Below are positions 63,196-64,000 of a stretch of DNA of 64,000 nucleotides, piece after piece. The position numbers were made by a program, and so were the translations under genes. This DNA is from JAFGXT01 sp963677165. Its GTDB lineage: Bacteria; Verrucomicrobiota; Lentisphaeria; Victivallales; SZUA-371. The notes under the pieces were generated by a model that was not told the origin of the DNA, made no database searches, and worked only from the letters and a program-made list of their open reading frames with translations. The DNA lies in the NCBI GenBank assembly GCA_963677165.2, contig CAXXSX010000002.1, positions 2,728,001 to 2,792,000 of the forward strand. Reading direction: 5' to 3'. Position 1 is the stretch's first letter. Every line of letters begins with the position of its first letter.

Positions 63196-64000
63196 ATGCA
63201 CGAAGAAGGTGGTTCTGCTGAATTGACGACCGGGGCATTGATTATCAGGCTGATTGTCATGGTTGGCGTAAGTGTTCTTGCCGGTATTGCCGGACGGTAT
63301 ACGGTTTTCAATTCGTTACAGTCGATTGCGTGCGCTGTATTTCTGGCGATTATTGTCGGTACGCTGTTTTTCTGGAATTTCCGTCTAGCTATTGCTTTCC
63401 TGGGGCTTTCCGTACTTATTTTTACCAATTCTCTTGATATAGCCGGGTTCGTACAGTCCTCCGCGCTCGAAGTGATAATTTTCCTGGTTGGGATGATGAT
63501 TATCGTCGGAGCACTGCGCGATCTTGGTTTTTTTACCTGGATCGTTCAGTTAATTGTGTCGATGCCGAATATTTCCGGCAAAAAATTTATCGCGGTGACG
63601 GCTTTCGCGTCGGCTCTGCTGGCGTGTGCGGTGGATGAAGTAACCTCGATTATTTTTATTTCCACGTTGGTGTTCCAGGTTTGTGACCGGTTAAAACTCA
63701 ATCCAGTGCCGTATATTCTGATTTGCGTATTGTGTACGAATGTGGGTAGCGCAGGAACGATGATGGGAAATCCGGTGGGAATCTATATCGGAACCAAAGG
63801 TGGACTGACGTTCGGCGACTTTATGATGTGGTCGTTCCCGATTATGCTGATTTCTCTATTGGCAACGATTGCCCTTACCATGTTCTTTTTCCGTAAGGAC
63901 CTGCATCAGTTCGATGTGAGTCTGAAAGAGCGTCTCGAACGTAATCTGAGTTTGGTTCCAAAAGTCGATGTTCCGTATAAACAGGGACTGGTTTTGTTGT
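63196..64000 (+). CDS. ArsB/NhaD/SLC13-type ion transporter family permease, 3' end beyond window
   Basis: At least 268 codons open to the right edge; GGGAG before ATG. About eight membrane helices so far. SALEVIIFLVGMMIIVGALRD, quoted in part as EVIIFLVGMMIIVGALRD, and LACAVDEVTSIIFIST, then MMGNPVGIYIG, fit the ion transporter superfamily (P-protein, NhaD, citrate carrier). The ion or substrate is unknown. It lies 62 bases after the EIIA-CBS gene and is probably co-transcribed. Confidence 0.82.
   Translation, partial: MHEEGGSAELTTGALIIRLIVMVGVSVLAGIAGRYTVFNSLQSIACAVFLAIIVGTLFFWNFRLAIAFLGLSVLIFTNSLDIAGFVQSSALEVIIFLVGMMIIVGALRDLGFFTWIVQLIVSMPNISGKKFIAVTAFASALLACAVDEVTSIIFISTLVFQVCDRLKLNPVPYILICVLCTNVGSAGTMMGNPVGIYIGTKGGLTFGDFMMWSFPIMLISLLATIALTMFFFRKDLHQFDVSLKERLERNLSLVPKVDVPYKQGLVLL

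Noticed and set aside
1..64000. tRNA genes, CRISPR arrays, insertion sequences, prophage
   Set aside because: No cloverleaf, regularly spaced repeat, transposase or phage gene was recognised on reading either strand.

Overview
The window looks like chromosomal DNA of a free-living or gut-associated bacterium of the Planctomycetota-Verrucomicrobiota-Chlamydiota group, most probably Lentisphaerota (Victivallis-like). This assignment is inference from gene content. The main clues are two short pseudopilin-like proteins with a FTLIELLVVIAIIAILA start and a distal DG motif, GntR/periplasmic-binding-type regulators beside polysaccharide lyases, a cysteine-type sulfatase, a TIGR04073-like exosortase-associated protein, and a long SecA with a large insertion. 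Most of the window is ordinary, densely packed core genome. I saw no tRNA, rRNA, CRISPR array, insertion sequence or prophage.

Layout. 1-3.2 kb: a minus-strand GntR-type regulator, a pseudopilin and a pectate-lyase-fold protein that runs off the left edge, behind a perfect consensus promoter with an embedded operator-like repeat. 3.5-13.2 kb: an EF-G-like GTPase, a PP2C phosphatase, then a minus-strand series (zinc-ribbon protein, pyrE, secA, DUF2059, SPFH-GYF, ankyrin). 13.4-16.5 kb: a methyltransferase, GT2 and membrane glycosyltransferase operon. 16.6-21.5 kb: GNAT, a small membrane protein, pgm behind a leader with four hairpins, and a TMTC-like TPR membrane protein. 21.8-27.2 kb: a complete rnfABCDGE operon. 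27.3-29.4 kb: three tandem YIP1 paralogues, two of them with the same terminator. 29.9-37 kb: sugar-nucleotide epimerase, pssA, psd, DUF2062, trxA, cls, pgsA and rimO, together a near-complete phospholipid headgroup set. 37.1-42.6 kb: galK, a hexose-6-phosphate mutarotase, the TIGR04073-like protein, queF, argJ and argB.

42.6-64 kb is the accessory, sugar-catabolic part: an SGNH hydrolase and AraA-like isomerase operon, an unrecognised 799-residue protein, AraC with a divergent sialidase-fold/sulfatase pair, a second lyase-pseudopilin-GntR module with a sodium:solute symporter, three regulators in a row (AraC, LacI, AraC), a GH32-like protein with altered catalytic motifs, and an EIIA-CBS protein followed by an ion-transporter-like permease cut by the right edge.

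How it fits together. Extracellular lyases with signal peptides open acidic or sulfated polysaccharides. The symporter imports fragments. Cytoplasmic sialidase-fold, sulfatase, SGNH and GH32-like enzymes would trim them, and isomerase, GalK, mutarotase and Pgm feed the sugars into central metabolism. Rnf couples ferredoxin/NAD redox balance to an ion gradient that the symporter and the terminal permease could use. The most interesting item is the twice-occurring module of polysaccharide lyase, pseudopilin-like protein and GntR/PBP regulator. Each copy has a perfect TTGACA-N17-TATAAT promoter with a different operator-like repeat inside it.
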